A DNA stretch of 64,000 nucleotides from Ruegeria spongiae. GTDB lineage: Bacteria > Pseudomonadota > Alphaproteobacteria > Rhodobacterales > Rhodobacteraceae. The stretch is taken from positions 62,001 through 126,000 of the forward strand of contig NZ_JAMFMB010000007.1 in assembly GCF_023502395.1 (NCBI RefSeq), written 5' to 3'. This document shows, piece after piece, positions 11,393 through 20,022 of the stretch. Within the stretch, counting starts at the first letter, position 1. The number at the start of each line of letters is the position of its first letter. Made by a program: the position numbers and the translations under genes. The notes below the pieces were generated by a model that searched no databases, was not told the origin of the DNA, and saw nothing but the letters and a program-made list of their open reading frames with translations.

Positions 11393-13168
11393 ATGCATGT
11401 CTATCGCAGCCACACCTGCAACGAGCTGACCGCCGCCAATGTGGGCGATACCGTTCGCCTGTCCGGCTGGGTGCATCGGGTGCGAGATCACGGCGGGCTG
11501 CTGTTCATCGACCTGCGCGACCATTACGGCGTGACGCAGGTGATGGCCGACCCCGACAGTCCGGTGTTTGCCGAGATCGAAAAGGTCCGCTCGGAATGGT
11601 GTATCCGCATCGACGGCAACGTGAAAGCGCGCGACGAGAGCCTGATCAACCCCAAGATCGCAACCGGCGAGATCGAGGTCTTCATCCGCGACATCGAAGT
11701 GCTGGGGGATGCGGCTGAGCTCCCGCTGATGGTGTTCGGAGATCAGGAATACCCCGAAGAAACCCGCCTGCGCTATCGCTACCTTGACCTGCGCCGCGAG
11801 GCGATGCAGGCCAACATGACCCTGCGCTCGGATGTGGTGGCCTCGATGCGCCGCCGCATGTGGGACAAGGGGTTCCGCGAATATCAGACGCCGATCATCA
11901 CCGCCTCCAGCCCCGAAGGCGCGCGCGACTTTCTGGTGCCCTCACGCCTGCATCCGGGCAAGTTCTATGCGCTGCCGCAGGCCCCGCAGCAGTTCAAGCA
12001 GCTGATCATGGTCTCGGGCTTTGACAAATATTTCCAGATCGCGCCGTGTTTCCGCGACGAAGACCCGCGCGCCGACCGCTCGCCGACTGACTTCTACCAG
12101 CTTGATCTTGAGATGTCCTTTGTCGAACAGCAGGACGTGTTCGACACCATCCAGCCGGTGCTGCAGGGCGTGTTCGAAGAGTTCGGCGAAGGCAAAAAGG
12201 TCGATCAGGACTGGCCGCAGATTTCCTATCGGGACGCCGCGCTCTGGTATGGCACCGACAAGCCCGACCTGCGCAACCCGATCAAGATGCAGGATTGTTC
12301 CGACCATTTCCGCGGCTCGGGCTTTGCCATCTTCGCCAAGCTGCTGGAACAGGACGGCACCGAGATTCGCGCCATACCTGCACCCACCGGTGGCAGCCGC
12401 AAGTTCTGCGACCGGATGAACAAATTCGCGCAAGCCGAGGGCCTTCCGGGCATGGGCTATATCTTCTGGCGCGATCAGGGCGAAGGGATGGAGGCCGCAG
12501 GGCCGCTGGCCAAGAACATCGGCCCCGAACGCACCGAAGCGATCCGCCAGCAGCTGGGTCTGGGCGTGGGCGATGCGGCCTTCTTCCTGGGCGGCAAGCC
12601 GAAAGCCTTTGAAAAGGTCGCGGGCAAGGCGCGCGATGTGATTGGCGCCGAATTGAACCTCACCGACACAGATCGTTTCGCCTTCGCCTGGATCGTCGAT
12701 TTCCCGATCTACGAACAGGACGAAGAGAGCGGCAAGATCGACTTTGAACACAACCCGTTCTCGATGCCCCAAGGCGGGATGGCGGCGCTGGAGGGAGACC
12801 CGCTCAAGGTGCTGGGCTACCAGTATGACCTGTCCTGCAATGGTTATGAGCTGGTTTCCGGCGCGATCCGGAACCACAAGCCCGAGATCATGTTCAAGGC
12901 CTTTGAGATCGCCGGCTACGGCAAGGACGAGGTCGAAAAACGCTTTGGCGGCATGGTCAACGCCTTCCAGTACGGCGCACCGCCCCATGGTGGCTGCGCG
13001 GCGGGCATCGACCGGATCGTGATGCTGTTAGCCGATACGGCCAACATCCGCGAGGTCATCATGTTCCCGATGAACCAGCGCGCCGAGGATCTGATGATGT
13101 CGGCCCCCTCCGAACCCACCAGCGACCAATTGATGGAACTGGGCCTGCGCGTGATCCCGCAGGAATAA
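11393..13168 (+). CDS. aspS: Aspartyl-tRNA synthetase
   Basis: 591 residues, the normal bacterial length. Order: an N-terminal OB-fold anticodon-binding domain (about 1-105), class II catalytic core with motif 2 ([19 protein letters not shown], near residue 217), a GAD insertion domain, and motif 3 near the C-terminus ([13 protein letters not shown]). It charges tRNA-Asp with aspartate. Whether it is discriminating or also charges tRNA-Asn cannot be decided without seeing gatCAB and asnS elsewhere. It is followed by an 8-bp hairpin. Confidence 0.97.
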   Translation: MHVYRSHTCNELTAANVGDTVRLSGWVHRVRDHGGLLFIDLRDHYGVTQVMADPDSPVFAEIEKVRSEWCIRIDGNVKARDESLINPKIATGEIEVFIRDIEVLGDAAELPLMVFGDQEYPEETRLRYRYLDLRREAMQANMTLRSDVVASMRRRMWDKGFREYQTPIITASSPEGARDFLVPSRLHPGKFYALPQAPQQFKQLIMVSGFDKYFQIAPCFRDEDPRADRSPTDFYQLDLEMSFVEQQDVFDTIQPVLQGVFEEFGEGKKVDQDWPQISYRDAALWYGTDKPDLRNPIKMQDCSDHFRGSGFAIFAKLLEQDGTEIRAIPAPTGGSRKFCDRMNKFAQAEGLPGMGYIFWRDQGEGMEAAGPLAKNIGPERTEAIRQQLGLGVGDAAFFLGGKPKAFEKVAGKARDVIGAELNLTDTDRFAFAWIVDFPIYEQDEESGKIDFEHNPFSMPQGGMAALEGDPLKVLGYQYDLSCNGYELVSGAIRNHKPEIMFKAFEIAGYGKDEVEKRFGGMVNAFQYGAPPHGGCAAGIDRIVMLLADTANIREVIMFPMNQRAEDLMMSAPSEPTSDQLMELGLRVIPQE

Positions 13169-13192
13169 CCACGGCCTGTTCGCAAACTTCTG

Positions 13193-13221
13193 CCGGCGCG
13201 CGACGGAAACCGCGCCGGTCT
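13193..13221 (+). terminator. Hairpin downstream of aspS
   Basis: CCGGCGCG (13193-13200) and CGCGCCGG (13211-13218) form a perfect 8-bp stem with a 10-base loop, 25 bases after the aspS stop. No clean T-run follows (tctgcgttt), so termination would be weak or Rho-assisted. Confidence 0.45.
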
Positions 13222-13307
13222 GCGTTTAATGTTCTCGAGAGCGTGATTTCGGTGGTCCGGACCCTTATGTTAGATCTTGGGCCCACCGTGATCTGAGGAG
13301 AGCAGGG

Positions 13308-14690
13308 ATGCGATATTCCCCGGAACTGGCAGCAATCCGGTTTGGTTGCGGGTTGTCTCCGATTGTGCCTCCGCCGCGGTCGGTCAGCGACCTGCTGGCC
13401 GGGCTAACCGGGCCGGATGAGATGGCCCGGACCTATCCTATCGAACCGTTTGACCGGTTCCAGGATCGGATGATCGACCTTGCCGCGCTCTGGAAGGCGC
13501 ATCGCAAGGCCAATGGGCGCGAGGCGAAAGGCACGCTGCGCGACCGGATTGACGCGACGCGCAATCAGGCCCGGCGCGACGCCTCGGTCTGGTTTGCCCA
13601 TACGCTGATGCGCTGGACCGATACCCGCACCGGCTTGCACGAACGGCTGGCGTTTTTCTGGGCCGATCATTTCACCGCGCGTGGCAAGAACGGTGCGATC
13701 AGGTTTTCCGGCCTGCCATATGTGGAACAGGCGATCCGCCCGAACATGACCGGGTATTTCTCGGATTTGCTGATTTCCGTCACTACCCATCCGCTGATGC
13801 TGCAATATCTCGATCAGGCCTATTCAGTTGGCCCCGATAGCCCGATTGCCAGGAAAAGGCCGGGCCGGGGTCTGAATGAGAACCTCGCGCGTGAGGTGCT
13901 GGAATTGCACACCATGGGCGTCGATGGCGCCTATACACAGGATGATATCCGCGCCCTGGCCGAGCTGTTCGCCGGGTTGAGCTTTGACTGGGCGGGTGGG
14001 TTCCGCTACCGGGCCGACTTTGCCCAACCCGGGGGCGAGACGGTTCTGGGTCAGGTCTATGGCGGTGCGCAGGCGTCGCTGTCTCCGGTGCTGGAGTTCC
14101 TGCGCGATCTGTCGGTTCATCCCGATACCGCCCGCCATATTGCCCGCAAGCTGGTGGTGCATTTTGTTTCGGACCGGCCCGACCCCGATCTGGTCGCGCA
14201 TGTGGCGCGGCGCTATCGTGAAAGCGACGGCCATCTGCTGACGGTTTATGGCGCGTTGCTGGAACACCCGGCGGCCTGGCAGCCCGCGCTGATGAATGTG
14301 AAGCCCCCCGCCGATTTCGTGGCCTCGGCCTGTCGGGCACTGCATTTGCGCCCCAAAATGCTGGATTTGGACCGCCCCGGCCGGTTGCGCCGCCGGATAG
14401 GGCGGCCGCTGACCGGGATGGGACAGCGCTGGATGGAACCTGACGGGCCGGATGGCTGGCCCGAAGAGGATGCCGCCTGGGTCACGCCGCAGGGGCTGGC
14501 GAGCCGGATCTCATGGGCTATGACACGGCCCCGGCAACTGGTTGGCGACCTGCCCGACCCGAGGCGGTTCCAGTGGGATGCGCTGGGCTCATATGCGCCC
14601 GCATCGGTCCGGTTTGCGGCGCAGGCTGCGGAAACACGGGCCGAAGGGGTCGGCCTGATACTGGCATCGCCAACGTTTCAGAGGCGATAG
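13308..14690 (+). CDS. DUF1800 domain-containing protein
   Basis: 460 residues of the DUF1800 family, recognised by the N-terminal RFGCGLSP motif and the conserved WFAHTLMRW...ERLAFFWADHFTA segment near residues 90-120. No signal peptide is evident. The biochemical role is unknown. The gene lies 13 bases before a DUF1501 gene; this pairing recurs in many bacteria and suggests a joint function, possibly with the DUF1501 partner exported by Tat. Confidence 0.9.
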   Translation: MRYSPELAAIRFGCGLSPIVPPPRSVSDLLAGLTGPDEMARTYPIEPFDRFQDRMIDLAALWKAHRKANGREAKGTLRDRIDATRNQARRDASVWFAHTLMRWTDTRTGLHERLAFFWADHFTARGKNGAIRFSGLPYVEQAIRPNMTGYFSDLLISVTTHPLMLQYLDQAYSVGPDSPIARKRPGRGLNENLAREVLELHTMGVDGAYTQDDIRALAELFAGLSFDWAGGFRYRADFAQPGGETVLGQVYGGAQASLSPVLEFLRDLSVHPDTARHIARKLVVHFVSDRPDPDLVAHVARRYRESDGHLLTVYGALLEHPAAWQPALMNVKPPADFVASACRALHLRPKMLDLDRPGRLRRRIGRPLTGMGQRWMEPDGPDGWPEEDAAWVTPQGLASRISWAMTRPRQLVGDLPDPRRFQWDALGSYAPASVRFAAQAAETRAEGVGLILASPTFQRR

Positions 14691-14703
14691 GAGAGGGCAT
14701 GCG

Positions 14704-15900
14704 ATGACACCTGATCTGACACGGCGTGGCTTTCTGACCCGATCGGCTCTTGTTGGCTGCTCGGCTGCGGCCAGCCCTCTGCTGACCCGCGTCAGCTTCG
14801 CCGCCGCCCCCTGGGATACAAGGCTGGTGGTGATCATCCTGCGCGGCGGCATGGACGCGCTGGACGTGGTGCGCCCCCTTGGCGATCCCGATTATGCCAA
14901 GGCGCGGACGGGGCTGTTGCGGCGGGAAGATACTGTGATCGACCTGGACGGATTCTATGCACTGCATCCGGGGCTGCAACCGCTGCTGCCGCTCTGGCGG
15001 GCAGGCGAGTTGGGCGCGGTGCAGGCGGTTGCGACGCCCTATCGCGACAAGCGCAGCCATTTTGACGGTCAGGACCTGCTGGAAGCGGGCAGCATGGGGC
15101 TGGGCGATGTGGCGGGCGGTTGGCTGAACCGGGCCTTGGGACAGGTGCCCGGAGCGTCGGCGCGCACCGGTTTCGCGCTGGGTCATGGCGAGATGAAGCT
15201 GTTGGCAGGTGAGACCTCGGTGACCGACTGGTACCCCGATACCGCCTTGTCCCTCAGCCCGCAGGCCGCCCTGCTTGCCGAACAGATGATGGCCGAAGAC
15301 CCGTTGTTCCATGGGGCGTATGCGCAGGCCATGGCGCTGATGGGGGACGGGCAGGAGGGCGGGGCCGGCATGGATGATCCCACCAAAGGCAAGCGCCGCC
15401 CGCCAGAACATGTGAACATCGCCAGCTATGCCGCCGAACAACTGCGCGGCGAAGCGCGGGTCGTCGGCTTTTCGCTTAACGGTTGGGATACCCACCGGGC
15501 GCAGACCAAAGGGCTGACCCGGGCGCTGAAGCGGCTGTCGCAGACCATCCTGACGCTCAAGCGCGAGCTGGGCGCGCCGGTCTGGGGCAAGACCGTTGTG
15601 CTGGCCATGACCGAGTTCGGCCGCACCGTGCGCCAGAACGGCACTGGCGGCACCGATCACGGCACCGGCGGCGCGCTGCTTTTTGCCGGTGGCGCGGTGC
15701 GCGGTGGTCAGGTGCTGGGCGATTGGCTGGGTCTGCAGGAAAGCGCGTTGCTGGACCGGCGCGATCTGATGCCCACCGCCGATCTCAGGGCTTATGTTGC
15801 GGGCGTGTTGCAGGGTGTGGCGGGGCTGGACCGAACCACGCTGGAACGCACGGTGTTCCCGGGGCTGGACATGAGCGGCCCGACCGGGCTGCTGCTCTGA
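14704..15900 (+). CDS. DUF1501 domain-containing protein with Tat signal
   Basis: 398 residues. A twin-arginine signal is visible (TRRGFLTR at residues 6-13, hydrophobic stretch to about residue 34), so the folded protein should be exported. The mature part has the DUF1501 hallmark LVVIILRGGMDALDVVRP and TEFGRT...GTDHGTGG near the C-terminus, resembling the alkaline-phosphatase/sulfatase superfamily. It forms an operon with the DUF1800 gene. Substrate unknown. Confidence 0.9.
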   Translation: MTPDLTRRGFLTRSALVGCSAAASPLLTRVSFAAAPWDTRLVVIILRGGMDALDVVRPLGDPDYAKARTGLLRREDTVIDLDGFYALHPGLQPLLPLWRAGELGAVQAVATPYRDKRSHFDGQDLLEAGSMGLGDVAGGWLNRALGQVPGASARTGFALGHGEMKLLAGETSVTDWYPDTALSLSPQAALLAEQMMAEDPLFHGAYAQAMALMGDGQEGGAGMDDPTKGKRRPPEHVNIASYAAEQLRGEARVVGFSLNGWDTHRAQTKGLTRALKRLSQTILTLKRELGAPVWGKTVVLAMTEFGRTVRQNGTGGTDHGTGGALLFAGGAVRGGQVLGDWLGLQESALLDRRDLMPTADLRAYVAGVLQGVAGLDRTTLERTVFPGLDMSGPTGLLL

Positions 15901-15933
15901 CCCGCCGCGCGCCGACTGGTGCAAAAAACACGG

Positions 15934-15961
15934 TTGACTCGCCCCATGGCATCTCTATAAG
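15934..15961 (+). promoter_or_regulatory. Promoter of rpsD
   Basis: TTGACT (15934-15939), 16 bases, TATAAG (15956-15961), the best sigma70-type match in the window. A GACTC (GANTC, CcrM methylation) site overlaps the -35. Transcription would start near 15968, leaving a leader of about 115 bases. Confidence 0.65.
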
Positions 15962-15982
15962 CGCGGCTTCATTGGTGTTGGT

Positions 15983-16057
15983 GGCCCCCGCAAGGGGATG
16001 CCTGTCATGGGGTCAGACCCAAGAGGACAACGCCCTTCATAGTGGTCCATCCGGACC
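15983..16057 (+). promoter_or_regulatory. Structured 5' leader of rpsD
   Basis: The leader can form a hairpin at 15983-16002 (GGC-CCCC, GCAA tetraloop, GGGG-AT-GCC), a small one at 16010-16020 and a third at 16044-16057 (GGTCC/GGACC), before the AAGGAG ribosome-binding site at 16069-16074. S4 is known to regulate its own mRNA in several bacteria; a similar role here is inference. Confidence 0.35.
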
Positions 16058-16081
16058 TCGACCCAAAGAAGGAGATCAGCC

Positions 16082-16702
16082 GTGACCAAACGCACGTCTG
16101 CCAAGCACAAAATCGACCGCCGCATGGGCGAAAACATTTGGGGCCGCCCCAAATCCCCCGTCAACCGCCGCGAGTACGGCCCCGGCCAGCACGGTCAGCG
16201 CCGCAAGGGCAAGCTGAGCGATTTCGGTATCCAGCTGCGCGCCAAGCAGAAGCTCAAGGGCTACTATGGCGACCTGACCGAAAAGCAGTTCCGCCGCATC
16301 TATGCCGATGCCGTGCGTGTGACTGGCGATACCGGTGAAAACCTGATCGGTCTGCTGGAGCGTCGTCTGGACGCCGTCGTCTACCGCGCCAAGTTCGTGC
16401 CGACCGTCTTTGCTGCCCGCCAGTTCGTGAACCACGGCCACGTCAAGGTGAACGGCCAGCGCGTCAACATCCCGTCCTACCGGGTCAAGGAAGGCGACGT
16501 CATCGAAGTGCGCGACAAGTCCAAGCAACTGGCCATCGTGTTGGAAGCCGCTGGTCTGGCCGAGCGTGACGTGCCCGATTACATCGACGTTGATCACTCG
16601 AAAATGACCGCCACCTTCGTGCGCGCACCCGGCCTGGGCGATGTGCCTTATCCGGTGATGATGGAGCCGAACCTGGTTGTGGAATTCTACGCGAAGAACT
16701 GA
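16082..16702 (+). CDS. rpsD: 30S ribosomal protein S4
   Basis: 206 residues from a GTG start 8 bases after a strong AAGGAG. S4 is a primary 16S rRNA binder that nucleates 30S assembly. The N-terminal S4 region is followed by an S4 RNA-binding domain (about residues 95-160; [29 protein letters not shown]). It is a single-gene unit with its own promoter and intrinsic terminator, not in the alpha operon, as usual in alphaproteobacteria. Confidence 0.97.
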   Translation: MTKRTSAKHKIDRRMGENIWGRPKSPVNRREYGPGQHGQRRKGKLSDFGIQLRAKQKLKGYYGDLTEKQFRRIYADAVRVTGDTGENLIGLLERRLDAVVYRAKFVPTVFAARQFVNHGHVKVNGQRVNIPSYRVKEGDVIEVRDKSKQLAIVLEAAGLAERDVPDYIDVDHSKMTATFVRAPGLGDVPYPVMMEPNLVVEFYAKN

Positions 16703-16728
16703 TCTTCGCCAGATCCGAGGAATTTCGA

Positions 16729-16757
16729 AAGGCCGCGCGGGTTGCGCGGCCTTTTTT
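16729..16757 (+). terminator. Intrinsic terminator of rpsD
   Basis: A perfect 10-bp stem AAGGCCGCGC (16729-16738) / GCGCGGCCTT (16744-16753), a 5-base loop and a run of six T (16752-16757). A textbook terminator. Confidence 0.93.
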
Positions 16758-16768
16758 CATTTCCTGTT

Positions 16769-17284
16769 TCAGAATCCTCTGGAATAGCGCAGCAAGATCG
16801 ACTCGCTGCCGGGTTCGTAATTCTTGAAGTCGTTATTGAAGAGGTGGTCCAGCGTCAGCGACAGCCTGCTGATCTCGCTCAGATGCCTGCCGAAGCCTAT
16901 TGAGGTGCGGTAAAGGAAGGAATCGGTTTCCTTGCGTGGCGGTGAATCGCCGCCCTGATTGAAGCCTCCTGCTGCAAAACTTCCCTCGAGAAAGAAGCGG
17001 CTGTTTGGAAAGCTCCACACGGAATGCACGCCGACCCCGGCAAACACATCTCGCTCACTATCCACCAATAATGTCGCCATACCTGTTAGATTGAATCTTG
17101 GTCTGTCCAAAAACGGATTTGTGTGAACTTCGACCAATCCCGCGACAGCCGGATCACCGTCGCTGTCGAACAGATCGTCGGCGCCAAAGCCAACGACCCA
17201 TTCTGCGGCTGATGCTGAGCGAAAAACCAAGAAAAACGTGATTATTAACCAGGCGAGAAACCTGGGTGTGTAGGCTGTATTCAT
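16769..17284 (-). CDS. PagL-like acyloxyacyl hydrolase homologue lacking the catalytic Ser
   Basis: 171 residues, signal peptide to about residue 27, then an outer-membrane beta-barrel of the lipid A 3-O-deacylase (PagL) family. PagL uses a His-Ser-Glu triad with Ser two residues after His and Glu fourteen after His. Here His147 and Glu161 keep that spacing but residue 149 is Phe (DHLFNN). Hydrolase activity by the known mechanism is therefore unlikely; it may be structural or act otherwise. It ends 12 bases beyond the rpsD terminator in the opposite direction. Confidence 0.75.
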   Translation of the reverse strand: MNTAYTPRFLAWLIITFFLVFRSASAAEWVVGFGADDLFDSDGDPAVAGLVEVHTNPFLDRPRFNLTGMATLLVDSERDVFAGVGVHSVWSFPNSRFFLEGSFAAGGFNQGGDSPPRKETDSFLYRTSIGFGRHLSEISRLSLTLDHLFNNDFKNYEPGSESILLRYSRGF

Positions 17285-17527
17285 ATCCGTCGGATCCCCC
17301 GTCGCGTATTTTGTTGTTATTGAGAAAAGGAGTATTTGAGCTGCGTCTTAAGTCAACGCGCACGCATCCGGCATGTTCAGTTGTTTGAATTCTGTAGCCA
17401 ATCCAGCGCACAAGCGTGCGCATTTTACGTGATTGGATGTCTGACCCCGCCTTCTCACGTGTGGGTTATTCTGTAGACGCGCGCGATATTTGCTACACTT
17501 CGCGAGCGAACAATCGGACAGCGGGAT

Positions 17528-18340
17528 ATGTCAGACCCTTATTCAAACCTTGCCGCACAGAACCAGAGCACTCAGGCCCTGATCGCAGACGCGATGGAGG
17601 CGCGCTGTCTGGAACCGGCCCAGATCGCGATCCGACAAGCCTATATGAGCGGGCTTTCCCTGCCCGCAGATGCCTTCGCTGTCGAGTTCGGATCAGGAAC
17701 CGGTCATGTGACCCGCGATCTGGTTACCCTGGCCGGGGCCGCGCGGGCGCTTGGTATCGAGCCGTCGCCGGTCATGGTCGCGCGGGCGCAGGCGCATTTT
17801 GCCGATGATCACCGATTGCGCTTTGAAACAGGGGACGCCAAGCGGACCGAGTTGCCCGATGCCTCGGTTGATCTTGTCCTGATGCATACGCTGCTCTGCC
17901 ATGTTCCCGAGCCGCAAGAGGTTGTTGCCGAGGCGTTTCGGGTTCTGAAGCCCGGCGGAAAGCTGGTGATCTGTGACGGGGATTACGATACCGCCACCGC
18001 GCAGATTGCGGATTATGATCCGCTGGATCAGATCATCCGCTTCATGATCAACCAGAACGTGACGAACCTGTGGATCATGCGCCAGATCACCGAGATCCTG
18101 ACGGGTACGGGGTTTGCGCTCGGGCCGCGGCAAGGGCACGGCTATGTCGCTGAAGGTGAGGCCACCTATTTCATGACCGTGATCAGCAGGGGCGCGGATC
18201 GGATGGTGGAAACCGGCCTCCTGTTCCCGGAAACGGCCGAGGCGCTGAAGCATGAGGCACGGCGGCGGGTTGAGGCCGACAGGTTCTTTGGCTTCATGTC
18301 CTATGTCAGCCAGATTGCAATCAAGCCCGACAGCGTGTGA
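17528..18340 (+). CDS. Class I SAM-dependent methyltransferase
   Basis: 270 residues with a Rossmann-type SAM fold. Motif I is VEFGSGTGHVT (residues 52-62), the acidic residue after beta-2 is in ALGIEPSP, and FRVLKPGGKLVICDG is the post-I/motif III region near residue 140. This pattern is that of the UbiE-like Methyltransf_11/25 group, whose substrates range from quinones to small metabolites. No neighbour gives a substrate. It ends 16 bases from the convergent DUF2125 gene. Confidence 0.85.
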   Translation: MSDPYSNLAAQNQSTQALIADAMEARCLEPAQIAIRQAYMSGLSLPADAFAVEFGSGTGHVTRDLVTLAGAARALGIEPSPVMVARAQAHFADDHRLRFETGDAKRTELPDASVDLVLMHTLLCHVPEPQEVVAEAFRVLKPGGKLVICDGDYDTATAQIADYDPLDQIIRFMINQNVTNLWIMRQITEILTGTGFALGPRQGHGYVAEGEATYFMTVISRGADRMVETGLLFPETAEALKHEARRRVEADRFFGFMSYVSQIAIKPDSV

Positions 18341-18356
18341 CCGGATAAGAGCGTCT

Positions 18357-19358
18357 TCAGCGCAGGATCAGCCGGGGTGCCGGTCCCAGCGGGATCGGTC
18401 CGAGGGCGACGAACCCGTCGCGGAAATTCAACTGTACATCCAGCGAATTGCGATTGCCGCCAAGCCCCGCCAGCATACCCAGAACGCGGCTTGTCGGGCC
18501 GACAGCCTGTTCGGGTATCGCACCCGCCGCCTGCGCCATGGCCAGCATTTCCTGCCAGTTTTCCGCCTTGAGCGCGATCTCTCCGGTCGGAATGCCCTGC
18601 GGGTCGACATCCAGCTCTCCGGTCGCAAAAAGCCGCAATTCGCCCCAACGCATCTCGGTCAGGCGCAGATCGACCATCTGAGGTTGCGGGCGGCGCTCCT
18701 CAAGTGCGCTGCGGTCCCAGGGCTTGTCAAAGCGGACCGTCATATCAAGCTCCAGCGCCTCGAAGCTGCGGGGCAGGGTGCTGTCCGAGTGCAGCAAGCG
18801 TCGCAGCGTGTTGCCGGGGGAAAACCCCTCGGCGGTGATCCCGAACGTATAACTTTCAGGCTGCCCTTCCTGCGCCATGGCAAGGGACAGCGTGTCGGCC
18901 CCAAGAACCGTGCCGTCTGCGGTGTCGATGCTCCAGGCACCCGAGGTCAGCGCCATGCGCCGCAATTCGAGCCGGACACCGGGATGCAGATGCAGGTCGG
19001 CGGTCATGTCCTGCGCTGTCACCATGGCGGTCTGGTCGAAATAGGACAGGCGCTGCGGCGTGTCGGCAAAGCGCAAGGTCTGCCGTCCGGGCCAGATCGC
19101 CGGGCTGTCCAGCGCGATCATGTCGGCCTGCCAGGCGGTCCCGCTGCGTGGGTCAGCCAAGGCCGGGCTGGTCAGCGTGGTCCTGTGACGCAACGGATAT
19201 CCTGCGGTCGAGATCGCGGCGTAATCGGCCTGCCAGCCACGTGTCTCTTGCGCGGCAAACCACGCCGCAATGCTGCTGCGCAGCCCGTAGGCGGCGGCAA
19301 ACCAGTAGCCGGACCACAGCACGATCACCACAATGGCGAGTTTCAGCAAACGGCGCAT
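18357..19358 (-). CDS. DUF2125 domain-containing protein
   Basis: 333 residues from MRRLLKLAIVV; the open frame runs further upstream but only as a shadow of the divergent ChaC gene. An N-terminal membrane anchor (residues 3-25) is followed by a periplasmic DUF2125 region with the typical WFAAQETRGWQADY and LTSPALADP segments. The family occurs mainly in alphaproteobacteria and its function is unknown. It may be a membrane-anchored lipid-handling or envelope protein; this is a guess. Confidence 0.85.
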   Translation of the reverse strand: MRRLLKLAIVVIVLWSGYWFAAAYGLRSSIAAWFAAQETRGWQADYAAISTAGYPLRHRTTLTSPALADPRSGTAWQADMIALDSPAIWPGRQTLRFADTPQRLSYFDQTAMVTAQDMTADLHLHPGVRLELRRMALTSGAWSIDTADGTVLGADTLSLAMAQEGQPESYTFGITAEGFSPGNTLRRLLHSDSTLPRSFEALELDMTVRFDKPWDRSALEERRPQPQMVDLRLTEMRWGELRLFATGELDVDPQGIPTGEIALKAENWQEMLAMAQAAGAIPEQAVGPTSRVLGMLAGLGGNRNSLDVQLNFRDGFVALGPIPLGPAPRLILR

Positions 19359-19427
19359 GCGCGATTGGCCCCTTTTTCCCGGCTTTGATTTGGTATTTAT
19401 AGGGCGAAACAGGCAAGGACCAGTGCG

Positions 19428-19958
19428 ATGACGATGTGGGTATTCGGCTATGGCTCGCTGTTGTGGAATCCGGGCTTTCCGGTGGGCCGGAGCGAGGTCG
19501 CGACGCTGCATGGCTATGCGCGGTCCTTCTGCATGAGTTCCATCCACCACCGGGGGACCGAAGAAAAGCCGGGGCTGGTTCTGGCGCTGGACGAGGTTGC
19601 CGGAGCCCATTGTCGCGGCCTTGCCCTGTTGGTGCAGGCGGGGCACGAAGACCAGACGCTGGCCGAGCTGCGCGAGCGCGAATTGATCTCGTCGGCGTAT
19701 CTGGAACGGATGTTGGAGCTGGAATTGGTAAGCGGCGAGCAGGTCACCGCCGTCACATATGTGATCGACCCAGACCACGTGCAATATTGCGGTGGCCTCG
19801 CGCTGGAGGATCAGGCCCATATCATCGCCCGCGCGGTGGGCGGGCGCGGGCCAAATACCGACTATCTCTACAATACAGCGCAACATCTGGCCGAGATCGG
19901 GTTGAGCGATCCTGATCTGGACTGGCTGACCAATAGGGTGCGCGCGCTGACCGCATAA
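19428..19958 (+). CDS. ChaC-type gamma-glutamylcyclotransferase
   Basis: 176 residues. The N-terminal FGYGSLLWNPGF (6-17) is the signature substrate loop of the ChaC/GGCT fold. ChaC enzymes split glutathione or gamma-glutamyl peptides to 5-oxoproline and the rest. It is divergent from the DUF2125 gene. A hairpin with a T-tract begins at its stop codon. Strict glutathione specificity is known for ChaC proteins but not shown here. Confidence 0.88.
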   Translation: MTMWVFGYGSLLWNPGFPVGRSEVATLHGYARSFCMSSIHHRGTEEKPGLVLALDEVAGAHCRGLALLVQAGHEDQTLAELRERELISSAYLERMLELELVSGEQVTAVTYVIDPDHVQYCGGLALEDQAHIIARAVGGRGPNTDYLYNTAQHLAEIGLSDPDLDWLTNRVRALTA

Positions 19959-19984
19959 AGCCTTGGCCTTGCGGGTGGCTTTTC
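19957..19984 (+). terminator. Intrinsic terminator of the chaC-like gene
   Basis: AAAGCC (19957-19962) pairs with GGCTTT (19977-19982), 14-base loop, followed by further T. The stem starts inside the stop codon region. Short stem, so moderate confidence. Confidence 0.45.
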
Positions 19985-20022
19985 GGTAGGTTCAAGCCAG
20001 AGCAGAAAATCAGGACACGCGC

